A stretch of DNA of 64,000 nt from Falciphora oryzae. Lineage: Eukaryota; Ascomycota; Sordariomycetes; Magnaporthales; Magnaporthaceae. Of the stretch, positions 22,046 to 34,244 are shown one piece after another. The position numbers and the translations under genes are program-made. Location: contig JNVV01000003.1 of the NCBI GenBank assembly GCA_000733355.1, positions 2,238,568 through 2,302,567 on the forward strand. The letters run 5' to 3'. The notes under the pieces are model-generated. The model was not told where the DNA came from. It saw only the letters and a list, made by a program, of their open reading frames with translations, and searched no databases. Position 1 is the first letter of the stretch. Every line of letters starts with the position of its first letter.

Positions 22046-25000
22046 ATATGGGCGCCGTAGACGGGGCCGGACCCGCTCGAGTCACTGCCTTGGGAGCCAA
22101 AACGAACGCCCTCACCGCAAGGGCGGCGGTGATGATTGCGAGGGCAGCGTCGATGTGAGGACGCAGGTCAGTAGCAGTGGCGTTTGAGTGTGTGGTGGCA
22201 CGTCCCCGCGTTTTTTTTTTCTTTCTTTTTTTTTTCGGTCGTAGGAGGTATCAGTAGTGTGTGGTGGTGGGCGATGCTGTGCAGCTCACTGAGACGGCTC
22301 GTGGTGGTCCAGGTTGGGCGGGTGCGCCAGAGGCAGCATATAAGATATGCGGGTGCGTGGTCGAGTACTTCACCGGCGGCTCACATCAAGCGCGAACGGT
22401 CATGCAGGTAGCCGTAGAGCACCAGTGAATGCGCATCAGACATGCGTGGGTTGGGGAGGACCAGCGGCGCTGGGACGAGGGCTGGAGGGGCTGCAGGGCC
22501 GACGACGCTGTGCGCGGCGCGGAGGACGACAAGCAGAGAGCCAGAACAAGATTGTGATACCTCGCGTTCAGGCCAGAGAGAAGCGTGTCCGGGGCGTTTG
22601 TGGTCAGGTGCTCGCGGGCCCAGGCACAAGTGCAATTATGACTGGATCGCTCGTGGTTCATGCCCGCCGAGGGCCCTGGTCTGTCCTTGTGTTTGTGTCC
22701 CTGGCGCGAAGCGGTCGTGCAACTGGAGCGGGTGGTGATGGTGGAAGAAAGGGGTGAGAGAGATGGACGAGGACGGAGACACGACAGGAGCAGCCGGATA
22801 GGCAGGAGCTGGGGTCGTATCGTGGCCCGGTCAGACTTGGTTGAGGTTCTCGAAGCTTACTATGGAGGTGGTGCTGCTGCTGCGGCTACGACGGGTGGTG
22901 TCGGTATCAAAGTCGGATTGAATGGCGTGTGCTGCCTGGGACGAGGAGCAAGCTGCTGGAATGGCTCGAGCTCGAGCCAGGGACCACCCAACCACCGACA
23001 AAGAGGCAATGTCTGGTTGCGAGTCGTCTTCCCTGGACAGGGTGCAACAGCAGTCGGGATGGAGATCGGAGGCTGGTGTGCGAGGCACGAGGACTGCCAG
23101 GCGGTTGGGCTATGCAAGTTGAGGTCAATTCATCCTGTTCGGCGCAAGCCATCCCATCTCGCTAATATCAATGGATTGAAGCCCATCCACGGGCTGGGCA
23201 GGCAGGGCTCGCTTGGCCAGCGAGAATCGGGACCAATCCCGTTTTTCCTTCCTTTTTTTTCCTTTTTTTTTTTTCCTCACTTGAATTTTTTTTTTTCCCT
23301 CTCAAATGTCTGCATGTGGGAAGTCTCCAGCTCCCATGCATGCAGGCAGTTGCAGCCGTCCAAAGTGGCTGGGGACAGTGCACGTAGCTTCCTGTTGGAG
23401 CCCGACCCGCTCCAAACCTAACAGGGGCGCAGTTGGGCGGTGTGTGTGAGTACCTGTACCTCGGTCGCGCAACGCGCCCGTGCTTATTTGGGGATCCATG
23501 GGCGCACAACGGAGCCAAGCTCCAAACGTGATGGCCGGGCTGGTGGCTCTGGCGCCGGTGATGATGAATTGCGCACACGTGTTCGAGGAGGCGCCCCTGC
23601 CAGGGTTGTCGTTGTGGAGGTACATTGTGAAATGATTTCATTGCGACGTCTCGTGCTGCCTGCAGTCTTCCTTGTCGCATCAACGATGCCGTCGACGCGT
23701 GCACGCAAAGAAGCACAGCGACCGTCGACGGGTGGATTGAGCTTCAGGTTCCCGAGTCTCTGTCTCCGAGTCGGACGACGATGCTCGCACAGTTGCACCT
23801 GTCGGGCCATGCTGATTCGACCGCATGTCCAAGGTACCACGACCTGCTGCCGTCCACCTCTCCCTTACCTTCCAGGCGGGCAGGTACTTGAGGAAATCAA
23901 ATTCTGCACCACCGATGTACCCAAACGATGCCACCTCGGCCGTTCCGCGTCTGCCCGTCTCCATCAAATATTGCTGGGAAATTCCCGCAATGTGCGTTGT
24001 CAATCCCAGCCTAGCATACTAACGAGTGCCACCTACCTTGTCTTCCCGAGACACGGTTTCAAACCATTTACCGCCTCGACGCGATCGTTGTCCATTTCCG
24101 TTTGCGCTCGCATCACCCCTCAGCGCCTCGCCGTCCTAGTCGAGCACCTGATCTGGGGAGAGCCGGGGTGCCCGCAATGTTGATTCGAGGGGTTGAAGAG
24201 GCCACTGCTCCCGCAGACCCCTTTTTATGGCATGTTTTGTCTTTGCCCACTGTGATGCAGGAAAGAGGAGTCTGGATCTCACAGCCCCTGGCCAAGGATT
24301 GCCTCGATGAGTGTAAGTGCAAGCGGTACCAACGTCGTAGGATAATGGAAGGAAGGGGTTACTCCCAAGGAGCGCCTCCAGAAGCCATTTACAGTCATCC
24401 GACAATCAAGAGCCTGACCGCATTGAGCAGGGGGGCCGACGTTGAGAGGATGATTGACAACACATCGACCCAGGCCGGCCAATGGCGGCTGCAGTGTCCC
24501 GCCAGGGGCAAGGATTTGGGGAGTGAAGAAAGAGGAAAAGGACGAAGAAGAAAAAAGAAAGAAAAAAAAAATTACACGAGAATTTGGCCGGGCCGGTCAA
24601 GCCCTGCAACGGACCATGAGGAATGGCATGCAGCCATCCCAGCCGTCAATCACCCGCTTTCGCTCTTGTATTACGGCGTCGCCGGCGGCTTTGCGCGTTT
24701 TTCCCTATCTCACTCCGTTCGCTCCTCTCCCCTCTCTCTCCCTCCCTCCATGTAGTGGCATCCGGAATAAGCATAGCCGATGCCGACTTTTGAAAGAAAG
24801 GGTCCGCAGACAGCCCAATCACTCCCGCCCGCCTAGCCCCGGAGGCCGATCTCCCACATGCTGACATCAGCAATCTGGGTTGACGACATGCCATTGACAG
24901 CAGCCGAGTTATGTGTGGGCTTTGTGTTGTTGGCGTTGTCGTTGTCAATATTAGTCGTGGGGGAAACAAGAAACTACCACCAAAACAATGCAGTCCAACA

Positions 25001-26870
25001 TTCGATTCGTCTGTCGCCCCTTCAGACGGGCTCATGACCACCGCACCCAAGGAGCACTACATTAGACACAGCTTTAGTTTGCAGGTCGAGAACAGGTGGT
25101 GAAGCTTGAGAAAACACAAGCGACAGCAAGACTAAGAATATCTGCATGGGGGAGACTAAGCGAAACCTGCAGGTGAAGTGCAAGCAACACACTGTTAGTT
25201 GGGGCGGGAGGTTGTTCCCGCTTGCTGATTCAGAGTCGCCCAGCCCTGAACATGAACGGAGTCCAAGAAAAAGGGAACAGATGCTCAGAAGTAGCTAAAC
25301 CTTGGAATGCCATTGAGTCCTTGGCTATGTATACGGATTTTCTTGCTTTTCTTGTCGAGCTCTTTTGGTATGGTCCTAAAAAAATATGATGAAATTGGGC
25401 ATCAATCAGAGGGAGGGATGGCCACGACCACGGGCAGAGGCCACCTTCCTAGGCCGCCCCTCTCTTTCCCCCGACCGAGAACACGCTGCTGCAGGCGACA
25501 AGCAAGTGAGGCTGCCCGCCGACTGACTGGCTGCTGAGGGCTGCTGCTGATGTGTGCGTGCCCACCACACACTGACGGTCTCTTTTCATTTGGCAATGGG
25601 GCGCGGGCTTCCATGATGTTTGCTTTAGGGTTGCATGGCGCTGCCGTGGGGTTTCCTCCCGGGAGACTGGGGTGCGAGTGTGGGCGGCCCAAAAGGAAGG
25701 CCCATGGAGCAGACTTTCCTTCTCCGCCATTCGATTTGGCCTGACCCCGCCCAAGAGAAGGGTATTCTTGCCCGGCCATGGAAGCCAAGTTGAGCCGTCA
25801 TTGACGAGGGAGAGAGAAAAAAAAAAAAAGTACAGTACTGCCCGCTCGGGTGTGCTGCGTTTGCCCGCCCCGACCCCTGCTCCCCCCCTGCCGCGACAAG
25901 TCTAGTCTCCTCCCTTTTGCGCCCGCTGGCGGCTTTTAGGCTCCTCCTTGGGCTTGGGCTGAACTGCTTATTGTCACCACCTCCTAACCCCGGACGCAAG
26001 GCCATTCCCCTCGACCAACCGGCACGTCTCAATTCAAGCAAAAGTTACATCCACCCATGGATCTGCAGGGCATAGTAAGCCCTCAATTGATCCCCAACAT
26101 CTGCGTGCCCAAAGCTGAACTGACATCACCACCCGGTTCCGCGTTCGGCTCGGTAAATAAGAAAAAAAAAAAAAAAAGAAAGCCTCGCTCGAGTTCCCCT
26201 GCTCGCTGCCTGTGGCGGCCCAACATGACGGCGCCGTAACCGAAACGAAGCCCAATGTTGACGTGCGGTGTAGCATTGACAGCCTGTCGATTTTGACAAC
26301 CGCTGTCACGGGTCCATGGCCCACCGCGCTGGTACCGTCACCGAGCAGCCAGCGGACAGCATCATCTCACTGCGAGAGCCATCACACAGACAGCTGGCGT
26401 CCGGCCCTGTGTGGTGGAGGGAACATCCCTGCAGCTCCACGAACGCCCTTCTCCCCCATCCGTGCCCTTCTCTCCCCTCGCTCTCTCTCTCTCTCTCTCT
26501 CCCTTTTTCTTCTTCCCGCCTCCGGGTTTGCCTTTTTCTCTGCTTTATGCACGTGGTCGGCCCGGCATGGAACGTCTGTCGGTGCGCCATGCCCGGATGC
26601 CAACGCAGGGCGGGCAGAGGCAGGCATCATGCATGACTGGCCAATGACTTGTCATTGACGCTTGCCAGGACATGGCTGGAGGGACCGACCGACGGCATCC
26701 CAGCCTACCAGAGGACGTTTGATAATCCGACACATACACACACACACACCTCTCCCAAAACGGTCTCTCACCCTCCCGCCAAGCTTCAAGACCGCCGGGG
26801 TGAGTGAAGCGGCCTCGAGTAGAGTATCCGGCTGCGATGTGCTTAATTAACAAGCTTTTAAACTCTCGTT

Positions 26871-27051
26871 TTGGAGCTGGCCTGGAGTGACGGACTGTGG
26901 CAACGGTGTAGCGCTGCGTGTTGTGGTCGAAGACGGAAATGCTATCTTTGCGTTTATTACGCGCTCAAACGCGAGGGTATCACCTCTATCTTTAACCACA
27001 GCACGCAGCGTTTTAACATAGCCACGGTCCGTCACTCCAGGCCGGCTTCAA
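26871..27051. mobile_element. Palindromic foldback element (MITE-like relic)
   Basis: A near-complete 181-bp palindrome: arms 26871-26955 and 26967-27051 around an 11-nt loop. Aligned by eye without gaps, 65 of 85 positions match; 16 of the 20 mismatches are transitions. The best-kept outer part reads GGCCTGGAGTGACGGAC on both arms. There is no clear target duplication and no coding capacity beyond a 62-codon chance frame. Its sequence is unrelated to the element at 16679. Mobile origin is inferred from structure and RIP-like divergence; a structured RNA is the alternative. Confidence 0.55.
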
Positions 27052-28145
27052 GATGGGAGGGCTGCTGGAAGCGAGTGGTCGGCTGCAGGGTAACATCTCC
27101 TGAGCGCCGGGAGAGCCGGAGAGCAGACACAATCATCTGCGGCTCACGTACCTCTGTATGGTGACACCGGGTGAGTGGCCATTGCTACATTACAAATTGC
27201 TCTCAAGCGAGAGAAAGGACAGTGCAAAGAGGCAAGAAGAAAAAGATGTGGTGAGTCAAATTGCCGATGAGGAAAGTCACACCGGACCCGTGACCGGCGA
27301 GGGAAGTGGAATGGGGAGGAGGATACATGGCGCTGCGCTACCCAGCATCCTGCAGTGCCTCCCTCTCCCTCCCCGCTCCAATATCTGTCCTCTGGCGCAA
27401 GGCGAACGACCGACCATGCTGACTGGAATTAGGGTGTGGGGGGAGGTGCAGCCGAGAGGGCCGAGAAAGCCCGACGAGCCTCTGCACAAAGATGGGCTCA
27501 GCCACTGGCAGGGGAAAGGAAAAGACGGGGGCAGCAAATAGGATGAAAGGGAAGATGGGTGCTCGACGTGGGGTGGGCGGTGCAATGCTGCGACGGGCTG
27601 ACCATTCCGCTCGCTCTGCGCAGGCTTGCTTGTCTGCCGCCCGTGGGGGCCCTGAGCCGCAGCCTGCGGCCATCAGTGGCTGGAGGCATCATACCTGCCT
27701 GTCCGTCTCTCCCCACCGGTGTCGAGGCAGGACCGGAAGCGAGGGAAGGCCTTGGGGAAAGACATGCTGCTGCATGGTGCTACCCCAACAGATGCGGCCT
27801 GGGGGGCTTGGGCTGGGGTTGAAAGAGTGGAACGACACGCAGATCCTCGTGGGGAAAAATGTCGAGTCCAAGGACAAGCAAGCCACAGGATAAAGAGCAA
27901 GAAGAACAAAGGTGGTGCGCGAGGGGGGATGCTCTTACTGGCTGGGCCTCTTCGGAAGCACGGATGCGGTAATTCTGGCCTGACGACAAGGAAAAAAAAA
28001 AAAATACGCCCCAGTGCGCGTCCGCCCATCATCTTCCATCCCCTCCCTCCCTCTAGGTAGGTGGTAGTATATAGACGGCATGCATGAGTATGTTACAGTT
28101 GAGGGTTGTCGCCGCCACGAGATATATGACACAAGATAGTTTTAC

Positions 28146-28168
28146 AAAAAAAAAAAAAAAAAAAAAAA
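28146..28168. repeat. Poly-A homopolymer
   Basis: Twenty-three A on the plus strand, about 400 bp downstream of the Lon stop codon. Runs of 20 or more A or T recur across the window's non-coding DNA. Confidence 0.9.
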
Positions 28169-28564
28169 GGTGCTTCATGACAGGAGAGGGCCTTATGTGC
28201 TCATTGCTCGTTTTTTTCCCGCCTCATTGCTGGCCCCCTGTATTCCAGGGTATAAAAGCCTCAAACATGTGCTCTAGTTTTTGATTGTTGTTTTGTTTGT
28301 GTCCACCCCCCTTCCTCTTCGCCCGTGAGGCCCAATCAAGGCTGCCCGCTGGGCATACCCGTGCCCCCGCGGGAGAGGGAGGTGAAATCGATGGAGAGTG
28401 GGGAGAAAATTAAAGAAAAAGTAGAGAGAAGAAAAAAACCACAGCCCCTTGTCCACGAAGTGGATGGGCTGTGTGGGCTGGTCGTGGGCTTGTTTGTCGG
28501 TGGCTCTTTTTGATGATCGCGCTTTTTTACACGCCAATCAGGTCGAGTGGTCTCTGCTTGCGGC

Positions 28565-31500
28565 CTAATCGTCCTTGCTGCTCTGCTCCGAGTCCTTGGA
28601 CGACTGGTCGTTTTCCTTCTTCCACTCGCAGATCTTACACGTGTTGGCTTTCTCGCGGTCCAGGTTGGGGAAGACGAGATCGAAGACTTCTGAAAACCAG
28701 CTGACGGGACGGCCCTCGATGCCTTCCTTGATATTCTGTGGGTACGTACGTAGGTTAGCAATCGGAGCAATGGGGTATTGAGGTGCAAAAATCGTGAGGT
28801 GAGGCGAGGCGAAAAACCACGTACCTCAGGGAGTTCGAGCCAATCCGACATGTTGTCCTGCGGGAAGATAATCATCTCGCAGCCAGCCCGCCGCGCCGCC
28901 ACCGTCTTCTCCCTCAAGCCGCCGATGCGTAGGACTTTTCCGGTCAGGGTCAGCTCTCCAGTCATGGCTACCGTGGGCGCCACTTGCGTGTCCAGCGCTA
29001 GTGAGAGCAGGCTCGTCGCCATGGTGATGCCAGCTGACGGTCCGTCCTTCTGCACCGCCCCCTCGGGTACGTGGACGTGAATCTTGGCCTTGTCGAAGAA
29101 GTGGTTGTCCGAGAAGGCCTTGGCCATGTGCGACTTTGCAAACGAGTACGCGATTGCCGACGACTCCTTCATGACCGTCTTGAGATTGCCTGTGATCTCG
29201 AGCGACGGCCTCGTGCTGGGTCGCAGCGCCGCCTGCAAGATCGACTCGATGTACATGGCGGCGCCGCCCATCTGCGTCCAGGCCAGGCCCATAGTCACGC
29301 CAGGCGGCGTCACATCGTAGAGCCTGTCCGAGGTGAAGACCGGCGGTCCTACGTAGTCCTTGAGGCTGTCCTTGTCGATCGTGACATGGACGCTGTCGGG
29401 AACCTTGAGTGCGACCCGCGGCTTCTCAGTTGTGGTCTGGGCAGTGCCCGTCGCCTCGGTCGTCGACTCCTCGCCCTCGGACTTTTGCGTTTCCGCGTCC
29501 TTCTCCTTCTGCGCCTGCTCCTCAAGCGCGGCCTTGCCCTCGTCCGTAAGAGCCTCAGACTCGGCCAGCACGTCCTCGCCGAGTTCCTGCACGATCTTCA
29601 GGGCAGATTTTCGGTAGACCTTCTCGATCTGCTTCTTCAGATTCCTGACTCCCGACTCGCGGCAGTACGACTTGATGAGCTCCTCAATAGCGTCATCGCT
29701 CAACGTAACATCGGCCTTGTCGAGGCCGGCGAGCTCCTTAGCAGCAGGCGCCAGGTACCTCTGGGCGATGGCCATCTTCTCATCAGAGACATAACCCGAG
29801 AGCCGAATCACTTCCATTCGATCTAGGAGGGGGCGGGGGATGGTATCGGTCATGTTCGCCGTGCAAACAAACAGGACCTTGGAAAGATCGACGGGGACGT
29901 CCATGTAGTGGTCGAGGAAGGACCCGTTCTGCTCCGGGTCAAGAAGCTCCAGCAGGGCCGACGACGGGTCGCCCTGGTACCCGCGCCCAATCTTGTCAAT
30001 TTCGTCAATCAGGATCAGGGGGTTCTCGGTCTGGCACTTCTTCAGCGCCTGGATCACGCGCCCAGGGAGAGCGCCGACATATGTCCTCCTATGACCCTTG
30101 ATCTCGGCAACGTCGGTGAGTCCACCGACACTAAACCTATAGTATTCCCTGTTCAAGGCCCGAGCAATCGACTTTCCGATGCTTGTCTTGCCGACTCCTG
30201 GAGGGCCAACGAAGCAGAGGATCTTGCCTTCGACGGTTCCCCGCAGCTTCCCCACGGCAATGAATTCCAGAATGCGGTCCTTGACGTCCTTGAGGCCGTA
30301 GTGATCCTCGTCCAGAACCTTCATCGCATTTTGAATGCCAAAGTTCTCCGCGCTCCTTCGGCCCCAGGGGATCTGGGTCAGCCAGTCCAGGTAGTTGCGG
30401 GTGACATTGAACTCGGACGCCGCAGGCTCGAGATGGGCCAGCTTGTTGACCTCGTCGTCGAAAACCTTGCGCACCGCATCGGGCATGGCCAAGCTGTCTG
30501 CCTTTTCCTTGAACTTTTCCACGAGCTTGTCCTTGCCGTCTGATTCGATGCCCAGCTCGCGACGGATGCCCTTCATCTGCTCCATGAGCCAGTACTCCCT
30601 CTGCCGCTTCGTGATCTTGTTTTCCACATCCTTTGAGATCTTGGACTGCAGCTGGGCATTCATCAGCTCCTTCTTGAGCACCACGAGAGCCTTTTGCATC
30701 CGGTCCTCCACGTTGAGGCTCGAGAGAACCTCCTGCAGCTCCTCTGGGTCGCCCGCCGACACCGCAGCCGCAAAATCAGCCAGCTTCGCAGGCTCTGCCG
30801 TCACATTCCCAGTAGACTGGCTCATGGAGAAGGTGGAGATCTGGTCCCGGAACAGGCTGTTCATGGTGGCGACCTCCTTGAACACGTTGACGATTTCATT
30901 TGTCACCGCCCTGATCACAGGGCTCTTGGGATCGTGCGGCTCTTCTGCCAGATTCTCGACGTTAACGAGACTAACAGGGTATTTCCGCAGGAACGATGTG
31001 GCAGTGGTCTCGTTTTGTTCCGCAGCGCCCGGCCCGTTGGTAACGGCGCTCTCCTCGAAGCTCGCCACGACATCCCCCTTTTTGTCCTGCCCAGCATCCC
31101 CCTCAACGGGTTTTGAGGGGATGGGGTCTGGGATAGGGGGCTCTTCTGATGAGTCGACATTGGCCTCAGCCGCACCTGGAGGTATTAGAGTCGAGAGGCG
31201 AATGCGCCGGTGCGGGTAGAGGATGGCCGTGAGCGAGCTGTTCTTCTCCCCTGTTGCAGGGAACGCGCTGGTTATCTGAGCAAAGACACCCACTTCGTGA
31301 ACGTCCTCGGGTTTGTGGATAATATCCTCGTCTGCGTTCTCGTCCTTGAACAAGAACGCACCGACGTACGGCTGGCCCCTCCGGATCATCTCGGTGATTG
31401 CAGCGGCGACGTTCGGATCCTTGATCGTGATCGCCTTGTAGAATCCCGGGAAGAGTGGCCTTTTGGCAATAGGGATGGCCATGACCTGGGGATACACTTC

Positions 31501-32019
31501 AGGCACCGTGGGCTTCTGGAGGGCCTTATCAGCTGAAGACTTGCGCCCTTTCTTGCCTCCATCACCAGAGCCGGAGCTTCCGGATGCGCCCCCAGCCGCG
31601 CTCGAGCCCTTGCCGTCGCGCGCCTCGGGGTTCCCCTGGTTGCCGCCGGAAGCAGATGGCGTTGAATCCTTCGCTTCAGTGACATCCTTCTCTTGCTGCT
31701 CCTTCTCTTGCAACTCCTTCGCCCGCGCCTCCTCCGAGTTGGCTTTGATCTCCTCCTCGGACAGTGGTTCTGTCGTGTCGAAGAAGCCGTCATCCTTCTT
31801 CTTGAGGGCGACAGGTGATGTGGACAGGTTCGATCTCAGCGTCAGGGGCTGGAGCTCGCCGCCCGGCCGGGACGAGGCGAGCGGACGTCGGCTCAACCGT
31901 GGAGGGGCACTTGTCGTCGAGTATAGTCTGTGGACGGCATATGATCGCGAGGCGCCGGTGTGTCGAGACAGGCCCCGAAGGGCGGCAGGGCTAGCGGCAA
32001 CGCGCTGCCGAAGTAGCAT
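28565..32019 (-). CDS. PIM1: Mitochondrial Lon protease (PIM1 homologue)
   Basis: ATP-dependent serine protease of the mitochondrial matrix that removes misfolded and oxidised proteins. Two exons, 28825-32019 and 28565-28735, give 1121 aa. The start MLLRQRVAASPAALRGLSRH is a typical presequence. After a charged, low-complexity linker (about 80-165) comes the Lon substrate-binding domain, with a Glu/Ser-rich insert (about 290-345). The AAA+ module has Walker A GPPGVGKTS (K611) and Walker B LILIDEIDK; a low-complexity insert (about 850-890) precedes the protease domain. The catalytic dyad is S995 (DGPSAG) and K1038 (LREKT), 43 residues apart as in other Lon proteases. The second exon encodes a 56-residue end with an unusual CKICEWKK segment and a Ser/Lys/Asp-rich tail. 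A CCAAT motif lies about 95 bp upstream. Confidence 0.97.
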
Positions 32020-32113
32020 GGCGGACGATATAAACCGCTACGCGGTCCTTGAGCCGAGGATGGAGCTCTGCTAGGACTCGTAGAGTTTGGGGGAAGCTGT
32101 GTGCACACTATAA

Positions 32114-32118
32114 CCAAT
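32114..32118 (+). promoter_or_regulatory. CCAAT box upstream of Lon
   Basis: CCAAT (context AACCAATGGG) about 95 bp upstream of the Lon ATG. The HAP/CBF complex binds such sites in promoters of many fungal mitochondrial genes. A five-base motif is weak evidence on its own. Confidence 0.3.
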
Positions 32119-32536
32119 GGGCTCCAGCCAGCACGGAAGAATATCACAAAAGCGCAGGAATTGGTTTGCGGCGCGGCGATGGAAGCCGCTAATGTGCGCA
32201 AGTGGCACCGTTGACAGGTTCCGGTGTAGAAGAGACGAGAACCGCTTGGTAATCCACCGCGGAAGTGGGAGCAAGGCTAGCAAGGTTGCTGAGGGTCTAC
32301 ACAATAAATGCATGCGCATGAGAAAAAAATCCACTATGCCGGGCTTCTGGCAGCCTCGTCTCCAGCCACAGTTTGGGCGAGCTTCCGCCACAGCGCTCAG
32401 CTATGACGACAGGCGGCATGGAAGCCATCCACCAAGCCGCCGTCCCTTTGGAGATGGAATAGCCCAGTCAACATGTCAATCTGGGAACAGACCTGTGACC
32501 AGCGACAGAACTGAGGTGAAGGAGCATCAATATCGC

Positions 32537-32568
32537 GCCGTGTCATTTACCCGCCGTGTCATTTACCC
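32537..32568. repeat. 16-bp tandem duplication
   Basis: The unit GCCGTGTCATTTACCC occurs twice in direct succession, followed by a partial third copy (GCCGTG). It lies in the divergent promoter region. Confidence 0.85.
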
Positions 32569-33274
32569 GCCGTGCCGCTGTGACTTCGGACGACCCCAAC
32601 CGCCGCCCAGGAGCCCAGCGATTGATAACTTGAGCCCCGTGATCCGAGCTGGCCGCCCTGGCCCCCACACTAAACATCCATCTGCGGGGTGTCAGTGTCA
32701 GTGAGCAGCCCCTTGGCGTCCATCATTTCGCTGAATCTCTTCCCTCACTCGAACCCACCCCGCATTGAATGGCCAGGAACGAATGCGGAGGAGCACATGA
32801 GCTTGGAGCATCACTCAACTGGGTTGGCGTTTCGAGGCTTGCGACCAGCAAGCCCTCTTTTGAGCTCGTGCTGTCTCGGCTGCAGCTGACGGCGTTGAAC
32901 TGAGAGCACAGCCTGGCTGTGCCCGCTCACTGCCTAAGTCCCTTTCACAAGCAATCTAGTGCCCAAAAGCTAGCGCCTTTAAGCCTTTCCGTATTTTATT
33001 TTTGTCTTTTTCTCATAGTTATTGTTACCTCCTTGCAGCTCAAGGATCCCAGGGTCGGGTGGTGTGACACTCGATACAAAGCGGACCTGTCTTCGTTTTC
33101 TGGTCCTAGTTTCTTTGCTGGCGGCCTTGCCATCCCATCTCACTGTCGCACAGTCCTTTGGACCCCTCAGACAACTAGCAGCTGCGCATCCCGGCACCGC
33201 CTCCAGCGCACCTCTGTTTTTCTTGTCTTTGCTCAGTCCCGCCTGAGCAGAAAAGGAGACGTCGCGGAACGATA

Positions 33275-33895
33275 ATGTCTACCGCAACACGCCCGGCTGA
33301 AGACGTCGTCGCGTCGGTCGCGAAGCTGACAATTACGCCAGCAAGCGACCCAAAAAAGCCAAAGCAAGTCGGCGGGACCAAGAAGTCCAAGAAAAAAGAG
33401 GTGGTAGACTCGTGGGAAGACGAGGATATTTCTTCCGAGTCAGACCCTGGCTCTGATACCGAGGACGGCGCCGCAGATGGCAGCCGTCCATCTCCTGCAA
33501 CTGCCGACCTTGATGGCACAAAGGCACCACCGCCGACGCCCATCTCGCCCGAGTACAAGGCCTCAACGGGCGGCACGCAAGCGCCGCCACCGACACCCAT
33601 AAATCCCAGCCATCAGAGCGTTGCCTTCAAGGGCAGCCAGCCGGGCAGCATATCCGCCGCGCTGGCGGCCAGCAGCGCCGAAGAGCAGAAGCGGCCCGAG
33701 AAGACTGATGCCGTGGCACGGCGCATGATTGCCAGTGCCCTGGGTGTCAAGGTTCCCAGACAGACCGAGGAGCAAAAGGCATACGACAAGGCGATGCGCG
33801 AGAAGGAGCGGAAACGAAGGGAGGAGGAGCGCGAGGCCGAGAAGAAGAGACTCGAGGAGGTCGAAAAGGCGAAGCGGGCGGTTTGGGAGGACTGA
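33275..33895 (+). CDS. Hypothetical 206-aa protein with charged C-terminal coiled coil
   Basis: Intronless ORF. I do not recognise a named family. The N-terminus (VVASVAKLTITPASDP) is followed by a Lys-rich patch (KKSKKKEVVDSWEDED), then an acidic Ser/Asp run and a stretch of APPPTPI-type Pro repeats (KAPPPTPISPEY, QAPPPTPINPSH). A short, ordered-looking block, AVARRMIASALGVKVPRQTEEQ, leads into a highly charged helix of about 45 residues (KAMREKERKRREEEREAEKK) that probably forms a single helix or coiled coil, ending RAVWED. The ordered block and the clean ORF argue for a real gene. It is divergent from Lon and converges on the Rrg7 gene. Confidence 0.75.
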   Translation: MSTATRPAEDVVASVAKLTITPASDPKKPKQVGGTKKSKKKEVVDSWEDEDISSESDPGSDTEDGAADGSRPSPATADLDGTKAPPPTPISPEYKASTGGTQAPPPTPINPSHQSVAFKGSQPGSISAALAASSAEEQKRPEKTDAVARRMIASALGVKVPRQTEEQKAYDKAMREKERKRREEEREAEKKRLEEVEKAKRAVWED

Positions 33896-34244
33896 GCCGG
33901 GCAGTTCGTGGGGCAGAACTGCTTATGGCTCCACGCACAAGGATTGGGATTGTACAGTATGGTAACTGCCACATGTTTCCCCCCTCCCAATCTGCTAGGA
34001 TCTCGATATTCCCAAAACCTCTTGGACCCATTCCAAGTAAACAACGCGCCTTCATGTGCTGAAATCCAGACCGTAGCGGATCGGAAGCTGAGTTACGGTC
34101 CGGGAATTCCGGAATCGGGGGGCTTGCTGAGGCACCCAGCAAGAGCTGACGACTCGGCTTCGGTTGTCCAAAGAACGAGCGCTGTAATCCACTTTGAGCC
34201 TGTACTGCGTCGGTCTGTGGCCGCTCGTGACCCAGGCACGGTCG
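33896..34244. other. Short convergent intergenic region
   Basis: About 350 bp between the stops of the coiled-coil gene and the Rrg7 gene; it probably contains both 3' UTRs. Nothing else is seen. Confidence 0.5.

Larger units (their letters stand above)
22046..28564. other. 6.5-kb gene-free region
   Basis: No ORF here shows a recognisable domain, a sensible start or conserved motifs; the longest (about 250 codons from 22660 and about 215 from 24102) look like chance frames. The left end should hold the kinase-gene promoter and the right end the Lon 3' UTR. It contains a CT repeat (about 26483-26502), an AC repeat (about 26732-26750), a palindromic element (26871-27051) and a 23-A run (28146-28168). 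A plus-strand GGTATAAAAGCC near 28249 has no gene behind it. Confidence 0.55.
32020..33274. other. Divergent promoter region
   Basis: About 1.25 kb between the Lon gene and the divergent small coiled-coil gene. It contains a CCAAT box near the Lon start and a 16-bp tandem duplication (32537-32568). No gene is supported. Confidence 0.5.

Noticed and set aside
22660..24755. ORFs of about 215-255 codons on the plus strand
   Set aside because: They contain homopolymer-derived runs (poly-Phe, poly-Lys), no recognisable domain and no plausible splicing partner.
30395..31219. 274-codon ORF on the plus strand
   Set aside because: It is antisense to the Lon exon and Ser/Leu-rich without domains.
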